NCBI GenBank assembly: GCA_900548975.1
Contig: URMS01000005.1
Location: forward strand, 1-64,000
Source: an uncultured Porphyromonadaceae bacterium
GTDB lineage: Bacteria; Bacteroidota; Bacteroidia; Bacteroidales; Muribaculaceae
Reading direction: 5' to 3'
DNA: 64,000 nt
Below are positions 34,228-43,700 of this stretch, piece by piece. Each line of letters starts with the position of its first letter. Positions within the stretch are counted from its first letter, which is position 1. A program made the translations under genes and the position numbers. The notes beneath the pieces were generated by a model, which saw only the letters and a list, made by a program, of their open reading frames with translations, was not told where the DNA came from and did not search any database.

Positions 34228-35418
34228 ATGACACAGTATAATTTCGATGCCATCATCGACCGTCACGGCACGGCCGCGGTCAAAATCGACCGTCTCGACG
34301 CTGTTTTCGGCCGTCATGACCTTACTCCCCTCTGGATCGCCGACCTCGATTTCGCCGTCTGTCCCGATATAACCGCAGCTCTCAGCCGCCGTCTCTCTCA
34401 TCCTGTACTGGGATATTTCGAGGCTTCCGACGGCTACTGGCAGGCTATAATCGACTGGAACAAGCGGCGCCATAACTTCGACATAGCTCGCTGCGAACTG
34501 GCTTTCGTGCCCGGTGTGGTGAAGGGTATTGCCCTTGCCGTCAATTACTTCACCCGCGAGGGCGACGGCGTGGTGATACAGCCGCCCGTCTACACGCCTT
34601 TCCGTACGGTGGTCGAGGGCAACGGTCGTCGTGCCGTTGAGAATCCTCTTATTTTCGACGGTGAAAGCTACCGTATGGACCTCGACGGCCTGCGCGAGGT
34701 CGTGGCCCGCGAAAAGCCCCGCATGATGATACTCTGCAATCCGCACAACCCTATCGGTATACAGTGGGATGCCGATACTCTCGCCGAACTCGCCCATATA
34801 GCCCGTGAGGCCGGCATGGTGGTGGTGAGCGACGAAATACACGGCGACCTCATGCTCGAGGGACGCCGCCACATTCCCTTCCTTGCTGCCGGACCCGATG
34901 CAGAGGCCGTGGGTATTATGCTCGGAGCTCCGTCCAAGACCTTCAATATTCCCGGACTGGTGAGCTCGTGGATGGTGGTGAAAAATCCAGAACTGCGAGA
35001 GCCCTATTATAAATGGCTTGAAGTTAACGAATTTACCGCGCCTGTAATGATATCGGCCATCGGAGCTGAGGCTGCATACCGCAACGGCGAGGACTGGCTT
35101 GACCAGATGCTTGCCTATGTGCAGGACAATATCGACTTCGTGACAGACTATGCCGCACGCCGCATTCCCGGGCTGAAAGTAATACGCCCGCAGGCTTCTT
35201 TCCTGCTGTGGCTCGATTTCAGGGAGCTGCATCTGTGCCACCGCGAGCTTATGGACCTCCTGCTCGACAAGGCGCATCTGGCGCTTAACGACGGCACGAT
35301 GTTCGGCCCGCAGGGCGACGGTTTCGCCCGTCTTAACGTAGGTGCTCCCCGCTCGGTGCTTGCCGGTGCTCTCGAAAGTCTCGAGATGGCAATCTGCGGC
35401 ACAGTGAAAGCCAATTGA
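34228..35418 (+). CDS. patB: MalY/PatB family PLP-dependent aminotransferase or cystathionine beta-lyase
   Basis: This 396-aa fold-type I PLP enzyme has its lysine in APSKTFNIPG (about Lys237). CNPHNPIG (about residues 172-179) and SDEIHGDL (about 203-210) are conserved PLP-binding motifs of the MalY/PatB group. Members usually cleave cystathionine or cysteine by beta-elimination. The C-terminal FGPQGDGFARLN is also typical. The aroA gene starts 4 bp later, so they share a transcript, although the pathway link is not obvious. Confidence 0.9.
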   Translation: MTQYNFDAIIDRHGTAAVKIDRLDAVFGRHDLTPLWIADLDFAVCPDITAALSRRLSHPVLGYFEASDGYWQAIIDWNKRRHNFDIARCELAFVPGVVKGIALAVNYFTREGDGVVIQPPVYTPFRTVVEGNGRRAVENPLIFDGESYRMDLDGLREVVAREKPRMMILCNPHNPIGIQWDADTLAELAHIAREAGMVVVSDEIHGDLMLEGRRHIPFLAAGPDAEAVGIMLGAPSKTFNIPGLVSSWMVVKNPELREPYYKWLEVNEFTAPVMISAIGAEAAYRNGEDWLDQMLAYVQDNIDFVTDYAARRIPGLKVIRPQASFLLWLDFRELHLCHRELMDLLLDKAHLALNDGTMFGPQGDGFARLNVGAPRSVLAGALESLEMAICGTVKAN

Positions 35419-35422
35419 TATA

Positions 35423-36679
35423 ATGGATATAAGAGTTCTGCCGCCCGACGGCATTCTGGAGACTACGGTGTCTCTGCCGGCGAGCAAAAGCATTAATGCG
35501 CGCGCCATTGTCATGGCCGCCATCGCCGGAGATCGTCAGGCGCCGGTGGCATGTGCCGACACCGAAACACTGGCGCGCATCCTTGAGGCACCGGTACTTA
35601 AAGGCATAGTCGACGTCGGGCCGGCGGGTACGGCCATGCGTTTTATGTGCGCCCTGGCGGCCGCCACAGAGGGCAGCGACTGCACCCTCACCGGTACTAC
35701 GCGCATGCTCGAGCGCCCGATCGGCCCGTTGGTCGACGCGCTGCGTGCTCTCGGCGCCGATATCGCCTATGAGGGCAAGGAGGGCTTTCCGCCCCTCCGC
35801 ATCCGCGGCCGTCGACTTTCGGGCGGCACGATTGCCGTGGACGCCTCGGTAAGCTCGCAGTTCATATCGGCGCTGATGATGGTGACTCCGCTTATGGCCG
35901 CGCCGCTTGAGATAGAACTCAAAGGTATTGTTGGTTCGCTGCCGTATATCGGCATGACCGCTGCCATGATGAGGCACCGCGGCGTGCGCGCCGATGTCGA
36001 ACCGCTGCGGATATGGGTCGACAACAGCCCCTACCGCAAGGCTTCGGCCGATGACGGCGAGCCCGACTGGAGTGCGGCCGCATTCTGGTATGAGATTGCG
36101 GCACTGAGCGCCGGCTGGGTGACGCTGAGCGGCATGCGCGACGGCTCCATACAGGGCGACAGCGGCGAGGCCGCGCTTTTCGAGAAGCTCGGCGTGCTCA
36201 CCGAGTTTACCGACGATGGCGCCGAACTCTCGGCAACCCCCGACCTCTACAACAGCCTCGACGCCGACATGTCGGGCATGCCCGATGCGGTGCCCGCTCT
36301 TGCGGTGACTGCCTGCATGGTGGGTGTGCCCTTCCGTTTCAGCGGGGTGGGCTCGCTACATCATAAGGAGTGCGACCGCCTCGAGGCTCTTGTGGCCGAA
36401 CTCGCCAAGCTCGGATTCCCTCTCGAAATCGAGGTCTACGGTACGGTGCTGTCGTGGGACGGCAGCCGGCGCCCCGTGCGTCAGTTGCCGGTGTTCGATA
36501 CCTATGGCGACCACCGCATGGCCATGGCTCTTGCGCCCACTGCCATCTTTGTGCCCGGCATAGTGGTGCGCGACGCCGAAGTGGTGAATAAATCCTATCC
36601 TGAGTACTGGGACCATCTCCGCGAGGCCGGATTCATACTTCTCGACCCGGCCGAGAAACTTCCCGAAACCGCCGAATAA
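35423..36679 (+). CDS. aroA: 3-phosphoshikimate 1-carboxyvinyltransferase (EPSP synthase)
   Basis: This 418-aa enzyme joins phosphoenolpyruvate and shikimate 3-phosphate in the chorismate pathway. LPASKSINARA (residues ~18-28) is the substrate-binding lysine motif, and GPAGTAMRF (~65) and the RMLERPIGPLVDAL segment (~95-108) are conserved. HHKECDR and YGDHRMAMA near the end hold catalytic residues. It is somewhat shorter than the E. coli enzyme (427 aa) and has the EPDWSAAAFW segment common in Bacteroidetes members. The stop overlaps the next start by 1 bp (TAATG). Confidence 0.95.
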   Translation: MDIRVLPPDGILETTVSLPASKSINARAIVMAAIAGDRQAPVACADTETLARILEAPVLKGIVDVGPAGTAMRFMCALAAATEGSDCTLTGTTRMLERPIGPLVDALRALGADIAYEGKEGFPPLRIRGRRLSGGTIAVDASVSSQFISALMMVTPLMAAPLEIELKGIVGSLPYIGMTAAMMRHRGVRADVEPLRIWVDNSPYRKASADDGEPDWSAAAFWYEIAALSAGWVTLSGMRDGSIQGDSGEAALFEKLGVLTEFTDDGAELSATPDLYNSLDADMSGMPDAVPALAVTACMVGVPFRFSGVGSLHHKECDRLEALVAELAKLGFPLEIEVYGTVLSWDGSRRPVRQLPVFDTYGDHRMAMALAPTAIFVPGIVVRDAEVVNKSYPEYWDHLREAGFILLDPAEKLPETAE

Positions 36680-37119
36680 TGCTGTCGCTCATTCTACTTG
36701 CAGCTATTGTCGGTGTCGGACTGATCCTGTATCTGGAGCACCGCAGTTTCCTGCGCCGCAAGGCCCGCAATGCCGCCGACGAGCCGGAAGAGGCTCCGGC
36801 CGCTCCCGAGGACGAGAGCGAGGAGTGCTGCGGCATGCACATAACCTGCGAACGCGACTCGCTGCTGGCGGCCGTGTCGGAGACCATCGAGTACTACGAC
36901 GACGAGGAACTCGACCGCCACGCCGGCCGCTCGCCCGAAAGCTATACCGACAGCGAGATCGAGGAATTCCGCGACATACTGCTGACAATGCAGCCGGCCG
37001 ACATCGCCGGCTGGGCGCGCAGCCTGCAGCTGAGGAATATAGCCCTGCCGCAGCCCGTGCGCGACGAACTTATCATGATAGTAGCCGAGGCACGCTCGGC
37101 CGCAACCCGTAATGCTTGA
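36679..37119 (+). CDS. Small conserved membrane protein with an ECCGMH motif
   Basis: This 146-aa protein has one N-terminal transmembrane helix (residues 1-19), then an acidic, Pro-rich linker. A Cys-rich motif ECCGMHITC (about 48-57) comes next, and then a helical domain with EYYDDEELD and LLTMQPADIAGWARSLQLRNI. I recall similar proteins beside aroA and metal permease genes in other Bacteroidales, without a known function. It overlaps both neighbours (1 bp with aroA, 8 bp with the permease). The Cys/His motif could bind a metal, which fits the ZnuB-like neighbour, but this is inference. Confidence 0.75.
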   Translation: MLSLILLAAIVGVGLILYLEHRSFLRRKARNAADEPEEAPAAPEDESEECCGMHITCERDSLLAAVSETIEYYDDEELDRHAGRSPESYTDSEIEEFRDILLTMQPADIAGWARSLQLRNIALPQPVRDELIMIVAEARSAATRNA

Positions 37120-37915
37120 ATATTTCGACTATTCCTTCTTCCGGCAGGCTATTGCCGGTGTGGCGCTTATAAGTCTGTGCGCCGCCATAATAGGTACATA
37201 TATCATCACCCGCCGCATGGTGGCCATATCGGGCGGCATTACCCACGCCTGTTTCGGAGGCCTCGGCCTGGGATATTTTCTGGGCATGAGTCCGGTGCTT
37301 ATGGCCGGAGTGTTCGCGGTGGTGTCGGCGCTCGGCGTTGACTGGCTGTCGCGCCGGTTCCGGGTCCGCGAGGACTCGGCCATCGCCGTGGTATGGGCGC
37401 TGGGCATGGCTCTGGGTGTGCTGTTTGTGTTTCTAACGCCTGGTTATGTGCCTGATCTCAACTCGTTTCTCTTCGGCAATATCCTCACCGTATCGACATC
37501 CGATCTGGTGAGTTTCCTATGCTTCGGAGTGGTGCTGGCCGCATTTTTTGCCTGGCAGTACCGCAATATAGTGGCCACGGCTTTCGACCGCGACTTCGCC
37601 ACCGTCATAGGGCTGCCGGTGCGCATGATAACGCTTGTTATGACCGTGCTTACGGCCGTCTGCATAGTGTTGACAATCCGCCTGGTAGGCATTATGCTGC
37701 TTATGTCGATGCTGTCGCTGCCTATCATTACGGCCGAAGTGTTCTTCCGCCGGTTCGGCACTGTCATGGCCGCTTCGGCGGTAATATCGCTTGTTACCTC
37801 TCTCGCCGGACTCTTCCTTTCCACGGTTATCGATGTGCCTTGTTCGGCCCTCATCGTGCTTACGATGGTGGCGGTGTTTGTGGTGGCGCGCGTGGCCGCG
37901 GTTTTCAGAGGGTAG
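37112..37915 (+). CDS. znuB: ZnuB-like metal ABC transporter permease (ABC-3 family)
   Basis: This 267-aa polytopic protein has about eight hydrophobic segments. The ABC-3 hallmark SGGITHACFGGLGLGYF lies near residues 40-56, and further conserved sequence is VGIMLLMSMLSLP near 190. It would import Zn(II) or Mn(II). No ATPase or binding protein is encoded nearby, so these must be elsewhere. The TAG stop codon is the first triplet of a 9-bp tandem repeat array. Confidence 0.88.
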   Translation: MLEYFDYSFFRQAIAGVALISLCAAIIGTYIITRRMVAISGGITHACFGGLGLGYFLGMSPVLMAGVFAVVSALGVDWLSRRFRVREDSAIAVVWALGMALGVLFVFLTPGYVPDLNSFLFGNILTVSTSDLVSFLCFGVVLAAFFAWQYRNIVATAFDRDFATVIGLPVRMITLVMTVLTAVCIVLTIRLVGIMLLMSMLSLPIITAEVFFRRFGTVMAASAVISLVTSLAGLFLSTVIDVPCSALIVLTMVAVFVVARVAAVFRG

Positions 37916-37957
37916 CTAAAATAGCTATAATAGCTAAATTAGCTACTTTAGCTATTT
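37913..37957. repeat. TAGCTANNN tandem repeat, five 9-bp units
   Basis: Five exact-length units (TAGCTAAAA, TAGCTATAA, TAGCTAAAT, TAGCTACTT, TAGCTATTT) start at the stop codon of the znuB-like gene and end in a T-run. The first and last units are mutually complementary, so the array can fold into a hairpin and may act as a terminator between the convergent genes. A related array lies at 49588-49643. Confidence 0.8.
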
Positions 37958-37962
37958 TTTAA

Positions 37963-40536
37963 CTATTGCCCCGAGGGCCCCACATAAGTAGGCTTGAGAC
38001 CGCCCCAGTCGATGAGGATGCGCTGCACGATGAGGCCGGGATCGCCGCATGTAAGCGTGAGCCGGTGCGACTCTTCGGAGCTGTCGACCGGGAATGTAGC
38101 CTCGGTAATCATGGCATTGCGTATCACATTGTCTTTCCAGGGTTTCGACTGTTCTTTGGGTATGAAGTCCGACACTACGGGGGCGGCTCCGTCCACCGAT
38201 ATGCCGAATGCGGCATGCGCGCCCTTGTAGAGCGGGAAGCGGGGAACGGTGTAGACTATCACTTTTACCGAGTCGGCCCCGATGGCCGGAAGCTTGTATT
38301 CGACACGCAGCGGGCAGTCGGCGCGCGAGGCGTCGACAGAGGGCTGTGTTATCTCTCCAAGCTGAAGGGCTTTCCAGTCGAAGCCTATGCCTTCGAGCAG
38401 GCGCACGTTGTGGTTCTCGCCGGCAACAATGCGGTCGAACGAGGCCACCGGCACGTAAGCGCAGCCTTCGAGGCGGTCGTCGGCCGCTATGGGTGCGAGG
38501 TCGACGGGCTTTTCGCCGGCGCCGGGTGTCACAGTCATGTCGGGCATGTTCTGGTAGAGGCAGCATATGCCCGGCGGAACGGTCATCATGTGGTTCCATT
38601 TGCCGTCGAGCATGGTGTTGTAGCGGGCTGTGAGCGCATTGATGCTGTCGGAAGCGGCTACGGACTGGGCGGCGGCCCAGTTGGCTTCGGCCGGGCGACC
38701 CTTTGCGGCGAGCTCGTTGCTGAGCTGGGCGAGCAGGAACTTGCGGTTCATCTGGTCGGACGCCATGGCCTGGTATCCTATCATCTCGTAGAAGGCGGCC
38801 TGAAGCTCGGCGGGCATGTCGCGCCACAGCCTGTCGGCCAGACCGGATAGGGCGGTGTAGTCGGCCAGTCGGCGACGGGCGTCGTTGTAATTGTCGAAAG
38901 AGAACTCGGTGCCTTTGAGGCAGTAGTACGACGGGTCGTCCCATATACGTTCCCATCCCATGGCTTCGGGTTTGCGGCTCCATGCCAGGCGGTAGTATTC
39001 GTCGAGAAGACGCTTGAAGTCGGCGCGGTAGCGCTCGCCGAAGATGGAGCAGAGGAAGTCGGTCTGGTAGTTGTTGACGTTGGCGTAGGAGAAACGGCCG
39101 AAGTCCCATGCCATGGCGAAGAAGAGCTGCATCGACAGTTCCATGGGTTTGATGTCGCCCACATTGAGGAGCCAGTAGCGGTCGGCGCCGGTGTCGTAGG
39201 CTTTCTTCAGTTCCTCGTACATGAGCATCGGGGCCGTGGTGCTGATCCACAGATAGTCGTGGGGCACGCCGAGGTAGGAAACATGGTAGTACACGCCGGC
39301 GCGGCCCGAGCGTTTGCGGTCGCGCGGATTGCTGAGCATCTTTATGTACCCGTAGTTGTCGTCGGGCCATACGAGGGTTATGTCGTCGGGCACTTCGAGA
39401 CCGGCCTCATACAGTGTCTGAGCCTCCTTGTAGGGCACGAAAATCTGGGGAATTGTTTCGACGGGCTTGTCTATATGGCGTGCCAGGATGCCGCGCTGGT
39501 CCATGATGGCGTTGTGGAGCACTTCGACTTTTTCCTCGGTGCTCATGTTGCCGCGCATGCCTTCGTCGTGGAGGCCGCGCATGGCCATGGTGTAGATGTT
39601 GTCGTATTTTCCGGCTTCGGCCACGCGGGCGTCGAGCTTGTTGTAGATGGTCTCGCGGTTGGTCTTGTAGTTCCAGTCGCCGTCTTTGGCGCCGTCCCAT
39701 TCGGCTTTGGAGGCGTTGTTGAACAGCAGGGGCTCGCAGTGCGAGGTCGTTATCATGATGCCGTAGCGGTCGGCCACGACCTTGTTTTCGGGATGGGTGT
39801 AGAAGGCGTCGGAGCAGGTGTGCATGGCCGGTGCGAGCATGTTGGCTTTCAGGCGCAGCAGCAGCTCGCACACGCGGGCATAGGTGCGCGGACCGATGTT
39901 ACCGACTTCGGGTTCGTAGTTCTTGGCGGCCCAGGGTGTGAGGCCCCAGTCCTCGTCGTTTATGAATATGCCGCGGTAGCGTATCGAGGGCCCGGCCGAA
40001 ACGTAGTCGGCCGACACATAGATGCTGTCGTGCCTGCTCACGGGCACATCGGCCCACCACGACCATGGCGACACGCCTATGCGCTCGCTGATGGAGAGGG
40101 CGCCGTAGGCTGCTCCGCGCGGGTCGCTGCCCACAACGAAGAGGGCGGCCGGGCAGCCTTTGAAGGGAGCCTCGACGGTGCGGATCATATATTTTTCGAA
40201 TGCGCCTTCTACCGGCGACAGGTCGACTCCGGCTTTTGCGGCCAGAGCTTTCACCTTTTTATTGTCGCAGGTGCCGATGATTACCAGCGGTTTTCTGCCG
40301 GTTTTGCCGACGACCGCCGGCCGGACGGCGCACACGTCTTCGATATCGCCGGCAAGCATGTCGGCTGTGGTAGCGATAACCGGACGGTCGGCCGGAGCGT
40401 ATATTTCGGCCCCGGTCAGGGGGAAATCACCTCCGGTAAAGCTTATTTCGAGGTCGGACGAGGCAGAAGCCTGCAGGCAGGTTGCGGCCATGGTTATGAA
40501 GACGCCGCAGAGTCGTATCAGATTTAAAGTTCTCAT
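37963..40536 (-). CDS. GH115 family alpha-glucuronidase
   Basis: This 857-aa protein starts at the ATG at 40534-40536, which gives a signal peptide (residues ~1-23). The longer frame to 40974 runs over the promoter and lacks a signal. Conserved GH115 segments include RGIFINDEDWGLTPWA (~185-200), AMHTCSDAFYTHPENK (~235), WPDDNYGY (~400) and GVYYHVSYLG (~425). The C-terminal ~150 residues form the beta-sandwich module of the family (YVPVASFDRI). These enzymes remove (4-O-methyl-)glucuronic acid from xylan or other plant glycans. It is monocistronic, far from any SusCD pair. Confidence 0.93.
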   Translation of the reverse strand: MRTLNLIRLCGVFITMAATCLQASASSDLEISFTGGDFPLTGAEIYAPADRPVIATTADMLAGDIEDVCAVRPAVVGKTGRKPLVIIGTCDNKKVKALAAKAGVDLSPVEGAFEKYMIRTVEAPFKGCPAALFVVGSDPRGAAYGALSISERIGVSPWSWWADVPVSRHDSIYVSADYVSAGPSIRYRGIFINDEDWGLTPWAAKNYEPEVGNIGPRTYARVCELLLRLKANMLAPAMHTCSDAFYTHPENKVVADRYGIMITTSHCEPLLFNNASKAEWDGAKDGDWNYKTNRETIYNKLDARVAEAGKYDNIYTMAMRGLHDEGMRGNMSTEEKVEVLHNAIMDQRGILARHIDKPVETIPQIFVPYKEAQTLYEAGLEVPDDITLVWPDDNYGYIKMLSNPRDRKRSGRAGVYYHVSYLGVPHDYLWISTTAPMLMYEELKKAYDTGADRYWLLNVGDIKPMELSMQLFFAMAWDFGRFSYANVNNYQTDFLCSIFGERYRADFKRLLDEYYRLAWSRKPEAMGWERIWDDPSYYCLKGTEFSFDNYNDARRRLADYTALSGLADRLWRDMPAELQAAFYEMIGYQAMASDQMNRKFLLAQLSNELAAKGRPAEANWAAAQSVAASDSINALTARYNTMLDGKWNHMMTVPPGICCLYQNMPDMTVTPGAGEKPVDLAPIAADDRLEGCAYVPVASFDRIVAGENHNVRLLEGIGFDWKALQLGEITQPSVDASRADCPLRVEYKLPAIGADSVKVIVYTVPRFPLYKGAHAAFGISVDGAAPVVSDFIPKEQSKPWKDNVIRNAMITEATFPVDSSEESHRLTLTCGDPGLIVQRILIDWGGLKPTYVGPSGQ

Positions 40537-40557
40537 AGATAGTATCGTTTCTGAATG

Positions 40558-40588
40558 CAAAAATAGTAAAAAAAAGCTTCCGCAACAA
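40558..40588 (-). promoter_or_regulatory. Bacteroidetes-type promoter of the GH115 gene
   Basis: Minus strand TATTTTTG (40558-40565) with a TTG at 40586-40588 and a 20-bp spacer. It supports the start at 40536. Confidence 0.6.
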
Positions 40589-40638
40589 ACGGATGGCCTT
40601 GACGGTGCCACCGCAGTGATTGAAAAGCGTGTCCGGCT

Positions 40639-40669
40639 TTGGCAAAATGAAATTAAAGCCATATATTTG
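40639..40669 (+). promoter_or_regulatory. Bacteroidetes-type promoter of the FN3 protein gene
   Basis: TTG (40639-40641, in CTTTGG) and TATATTTG (40662-40669) with a 20-bp spacer. It is divergent from the GH115 promoter, with the two -33 elements ~50 bp apart. Confidence 0.65.
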
Positions 40670-40710
40670 CAAGCAAAACGACAACCTTTCATTTCTAAAT
40701 ACTTTTCTAA

Positions 40711-43700
40711 ATGCGAAAAATTCTGCTGACAGCCGTGGCGCTGTTGTCGTCGGTCGTAATTTCGGCCACGGCACAGGTTGCGGCTCCGACTCTTTACGGC
40801 AACCTCATCTATAGTAGTGCATGGGGCTCGTCGGACGGAGACAAGGCCGGTATCTACAAATTCACGGCCGACGCAACGGGCGACGTGAGCCTGGAGTATA
40901 AACCTGCCGGCGGCTATATCTATGCTAACGGCGGCGCTGTGTATGTCGACGGCAAGTACTATGTGCTCGCCCACGAACCCAAGACCGGGGCCGTGAAGAC
41001 GAATGTCCTCTACACCTACGATGCCGACACCTGGACCCTTCTCGACAAGAAGGACGCACCCCTTGGCACCTCGGCCAACGATCTGACCTGGTGTCCGGTC
41101 GACAACAAGGTGTACGGCGTGTTCATGAACTCGACATCATCGGGCTATGTGTTCGGCACCCTCGATCTCGCCGACGGCTCGGTTGATGTGATCAAAGCTC
41201 TTGACCTCAGCGATAATCTTGGCCCGATGCCTATGATGGCACTGGCATCGAGTGCCGAAGGCGACATCTATGGTGTCGGCGCCGACGGCAATCTCTATAG
41301 CTTCGACCGCACCGGCGGCGACCACACTCTCATCGGTGCCACCGGTTTTTTGCCCGCGCGCTGGAACCAGTCGGCCTGCTTCGACTTTACCGATAAAAAG
41401 ATGTACTGGGCGGCATGCAATGCCGATGTGTCCGCACTCTTTACTGTCGACACTACTACGGGCGCCGCTACCAGAGTGCGTACTTTTGCCAACGACGAAG
41501 AATTTGTGGGCCTCTACTCGCTCAGCGGCATCGCCGATGTGAAGGGTCCGCAGGCTCTCGCGGATTTCACCGTAGAACTGCAGGGTGCCTCTCTCAGCGG
41601 CAAGGTATCGTTCGAAATGCCGGCGAAAACCATTGCCGGCGACAATCTTGTCGGCGATGTGAACTATACCGTCGAGGACAATGGCACCGTTCTGCTCGAG
41701 GGCAAGGCTGCCGCAGGCTCTGCGGTGAGCCGCGATGTTACCTTCGCCGAAGGCGCGCATACTCTTGTTGCATACGCCTCGACCGACCAGGGCCGCGGCG
41801 CTTCGGTGCGGGCAAGTGTATATGCGGGCAAGGATGCTCCGGCTGCACCTGCCGCAGTTACCGCCGTCAAAGACGGTCAGACAGTGAAAATCAGCTGGGA
41901 GGCTGTGACGGACGGCGCACACAACGGCTATCTCGACGGCGCTGTCACCTATACCGTCACCCGCCAGCCAGATGGCAAGACCGTGGCTACCGGTCTCACG
42001 GCCACTTCGTGCACCGACAGCGAGCTGCCCGCCACGCTTGGCGACTATACATATAATGTATGTGCCGTAGCCGGAGGCGTATCGGGCGCTCCGACAGCAT
42101 CGGCACCTCTGTCGCTGGGTTCGGCCTACGAGACGCCCATGAACATGGATCTGACCAAGGAGGACCAGTTCAAACTCTGCACCGTAATCGACGCCAACAA
42201 GGACGGCAAGACATGGGAATACTCGGCAAACGGCTCCATGTGCCGATACAACAGCAAGAATGAGTCCGACGACTGGCTGATAACACCGATGATCAATCTT
42301 CAGGCCGGTAAGCAGTATACTCTGACGCTGGAAATGCGTTCTGGCAATAGTCGGACAGCAGAGACTTATGAGGTCAAGGCCGGCCATGCCGCCGCTGTCG
42401 ACGCCATGACTGTCACAGTGGTCGAACCTACTTCTCTTAAGGTGAATACCCGTGCGCCCTATCCGGTGATCTTCGTTCCCGAAGCCGACGGCGCGTACTG
42501 CTTCGGCATACACTGCACCAGTCCCAAGAACGGCTACAGCCTCTATGTCTACTCCATTTCGGTGTCGGAAGGTGTGTCTACCGGCGCACCCGTAGCTTCA
42601 GAGTCGGTAACGGCTACTGCCGCAGCCAACGGTGCCCTTGAGGCTACTGTCGTTGCCAAGGCTCCCGAAAAGGCTGTCGACGGCACGGCCATCACCACGC
42701 TCGTGAAAGCTGAACTTGTCAACCTGACCACTGAGGCCATTGTCGGCACTGTCGACAACCCGACTCCCGGCGCCGAAGTGACATTCACCGACAAAAACGC
42801 GGTGAACGGTATCAACGAATACTCTGTGGCATTCTATAACGCTGCAGGCAAGGGCTGCGCAGCCACCGCAAGCGTGTATGTGGGCGAGGATACTCCTGTG
42901 GCACCATCCGATGTGGTTGTGAAGCAGATCGACGGTAAAGCCGTGATAAGCTGGACAGCTCTGGCCGAAGGCGCCAACGGCGGCTATGTGAATCCGGCCA
43001 ATCTGAAATACCGTGTGGTGAACGTATCGAACAAAAGCGACATCGCCACCGGTGTGACCGAGTGCACCTGCACCGACGGAAGCCTGTCGACCGACGAACA
43101 GCAGATTATCCAGTATACCGTCTACGCCTCGAACGTTGCAGGCGAGGGTATCGGTACAAACTCCAATGTGCTTACCTTCGGCGATGCATATCCGGCACCG
43201 TTCGCCGAGTCGTTCGCCGGCGGCAAGGAATCGATGACTCCATGGGCTGCCGAGGTGGAAGGTAAAGGTTATCAGTCGTGGACACCGTCTACCAACACCA
43301 TCTACGACGAAACAGACAGATCGCAGGATGGCGATGCCGGCTGGATAAAATACTCCTCGAAAGGCACTGTTACACTTCTTTCGCCTATAATCGATGTGAC
43401 TACTCTCAGCAAGCCGGCGCTTAAATTCTGGTATATGGCTGTCGACGGCGCGACGTACGATCTCGCCTTTGATGTGGCTGTGTCGGGCGACCGAGGCGTG
43501 ACACGCACCAATAAATTCTCGGTGAATGTCACTGCCGAAGAATGGACTCCCGTGACCATAGACCTCGCAGACTTCAAGAACTCTAAAGAGCTGCAGATAT
43601 GCTTCAAGGCGTCGACCCAGTCCTATCAAGACATGGCTATCGACAACATCAAAATCTATGATCCCTGCAATATCGACCTCGGCATACTGACTTTCACCGG

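Noticed and set aside
37963..40974. A 1003-codon start for the GH115 protein
   Set aside because: The first 146 codons overlap the promoter region and have no domain. The ATG at 40536 gives a proper signal peptide.
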